Source: Halieaceae bacterium UBA3479
GTDB lineage: Bacteria; Pseudomonadota; Gammaproteobacteria; Pseudomonadales; Halieaceae
NCBI GenBank assembly: GCA_002377985.1
Contig: DFQW01000193.1
Location: forward strand, 6,764 to 13,039
Length of the DNA stretch: 6,276 nucleotides
Direction: 5' to 3'
Below, one piece after another: positions 6,090-6,276 of the stretch (positions within the stretch are counted from its first letter, which is position 1; the number at the start of each line of letters is the position of its first letter). Both the position numbers and the translations under genes were made by a program. Under the pieces are notes generated by a model, which ran no database searches, was not told the DNA's origin, and saw only the letters and a program-made list of their open reading frames with translations.

Positions 6090-6121
6090 GATGATTGAAA
6101 AACTTTCACCAAACTGTGCTA
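6063..6121. repeat. 8-bp inverted repeat in the promoter region of the thiamine operon
   Basis: TAGCACAG (6063-6070) and CTGTGCTA (6114-6121) are exact reverse complements with 43 nt between them, so the half-sites are about five helical turns apart. One half overlaps the tentative -10 of the thiamine operon. It could be a pair of operator half-sites; an 8-bp match in a region this size can also arise by chance. Confidence 0.25.
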
Positions 6122-6244
6122 AAAGCCGTGGAAGCCTGTAGCCATGCGCCACTGGATTCGTAGTCTCAAACACGCGCTTTTGCTACTACGCAAGTGAGTT
6201 TCCTGATCGGTAAGCGTCTCGCGAACAGCGTATGATGCCCTCCG

Positions 6245-6276
6245 GTGAGTCAAGGGACAGCTTTAGACCGTGAGTC
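6245..6276 (+). CDS. Possible start of a divergent gene, cut by the right edge
   Basis: From a GTG at 6245 the plus strand reads MSQGTALDRE and is open to the window end. It is too short to assign to a family. A -10-like TATGAT (6231-6236) ends 8 nt before the GTG, with no good -35 and no ribosome binding site between, so a leaderless start would be needed. The 190-odd bases between the riboswitch and this point hold no other convincing gene; they contain the promoter region and two inverted repeats (6063-6121 and CGTAGT/ACTACG at 6159-6190). Confidence 0.2.
   Translation, partial: MSQGTALDRE

Noticed and set aside
5967..6173. Minus-strand frame of 68 codons ending in the riboswitch
   Set aside because: It covers the promoter and the aptamer, whose conservation is explained by RNA structure; the peptide shows no domain.
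6159..6190. CGTAGT/ACTACG inverted repeat as a terminator
   Set aside because: Six-base stem with a 20-nt loop and no T-tract; too weak to call.
6232..6273. 13-codon plus-strand peptide (MMPSGE...) at the right edge
   Set aside because: No ribosome binding site, overlaps the -10-like TATGAT, and such short frames occur by chance.
1..6276. CRISPR arrays, tRNA or rRNA genes, insertion sequences
   Set aside because: No regular direct repeats, no cloverleaf with a CCA-end pattern, and no transposase-like frame or terminal repeats were seen on either strand.

Overview
The window looks like chromosomal DNA of a marine-type gammaproteobacterium. The reasons are the ampD-ampE pair, the moderately high GC with many GTG starts, and a TonB-dependent thiamine uptake operon headed by a TPP riboswitch. 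The proteins suggest the OM60/NOR5 (Halieaceae) neighbourhood; that placement is an inference from sequence style and was not computed.

Layout. Bases 1-369 (+) are the 3' two thirds of ampD (cell-wall recycling amidase), cut by the window's left edge. ampE (387-1199, +) follows 17 nt later. A perfect 8-bp stem-loop spans the ampE stop codon and separates it from a convergent minus-strand operon that fills the rest of the window. Read in its own direction (right to left), that operon is: divergent intergenic region with a tentative promoter; TPP riboswitch (6052-5969); a hairpin that can hide the ribosome binding site (5936-5917); TonB-dependent outer-membrane receptor (5905-3761); single-domain YkoF-like putative thiamine-binding protein (3761-3498); PnuC/PnuT-type inner-membrane transporter (3496-2930); ThiK/choline-kinase-like phosphotransferase (2954-2133); PanE/ApbA-type ketopantoate reductase (2136-1216). 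All gene junctions overlap or are 1 nt apart, so the five genes should be transcribed and translated as a unit. The last 30-odd bases at the right edge may hold the start of a divergent gene.

How the genes fit together. The receptor would bring thiamine (or a thiamine precursor) across the outer membrane. PnuT would pass it through the inner membrane by facilitated diffusion, and the kinase would trap it by phosphorylation. TPP would close the loop by shutting translation of the first gene. The small YkoF-like protein and the terminal panE are the least explained members. panE belongs to pantothenate synthesis, but it was also found in Salmonella as apbA, a thiamine-related locus. No thiamine biosynthesis gene (thiC, thiD, thiE, thiG) is seen, so the operon is one of uptake and salvage.
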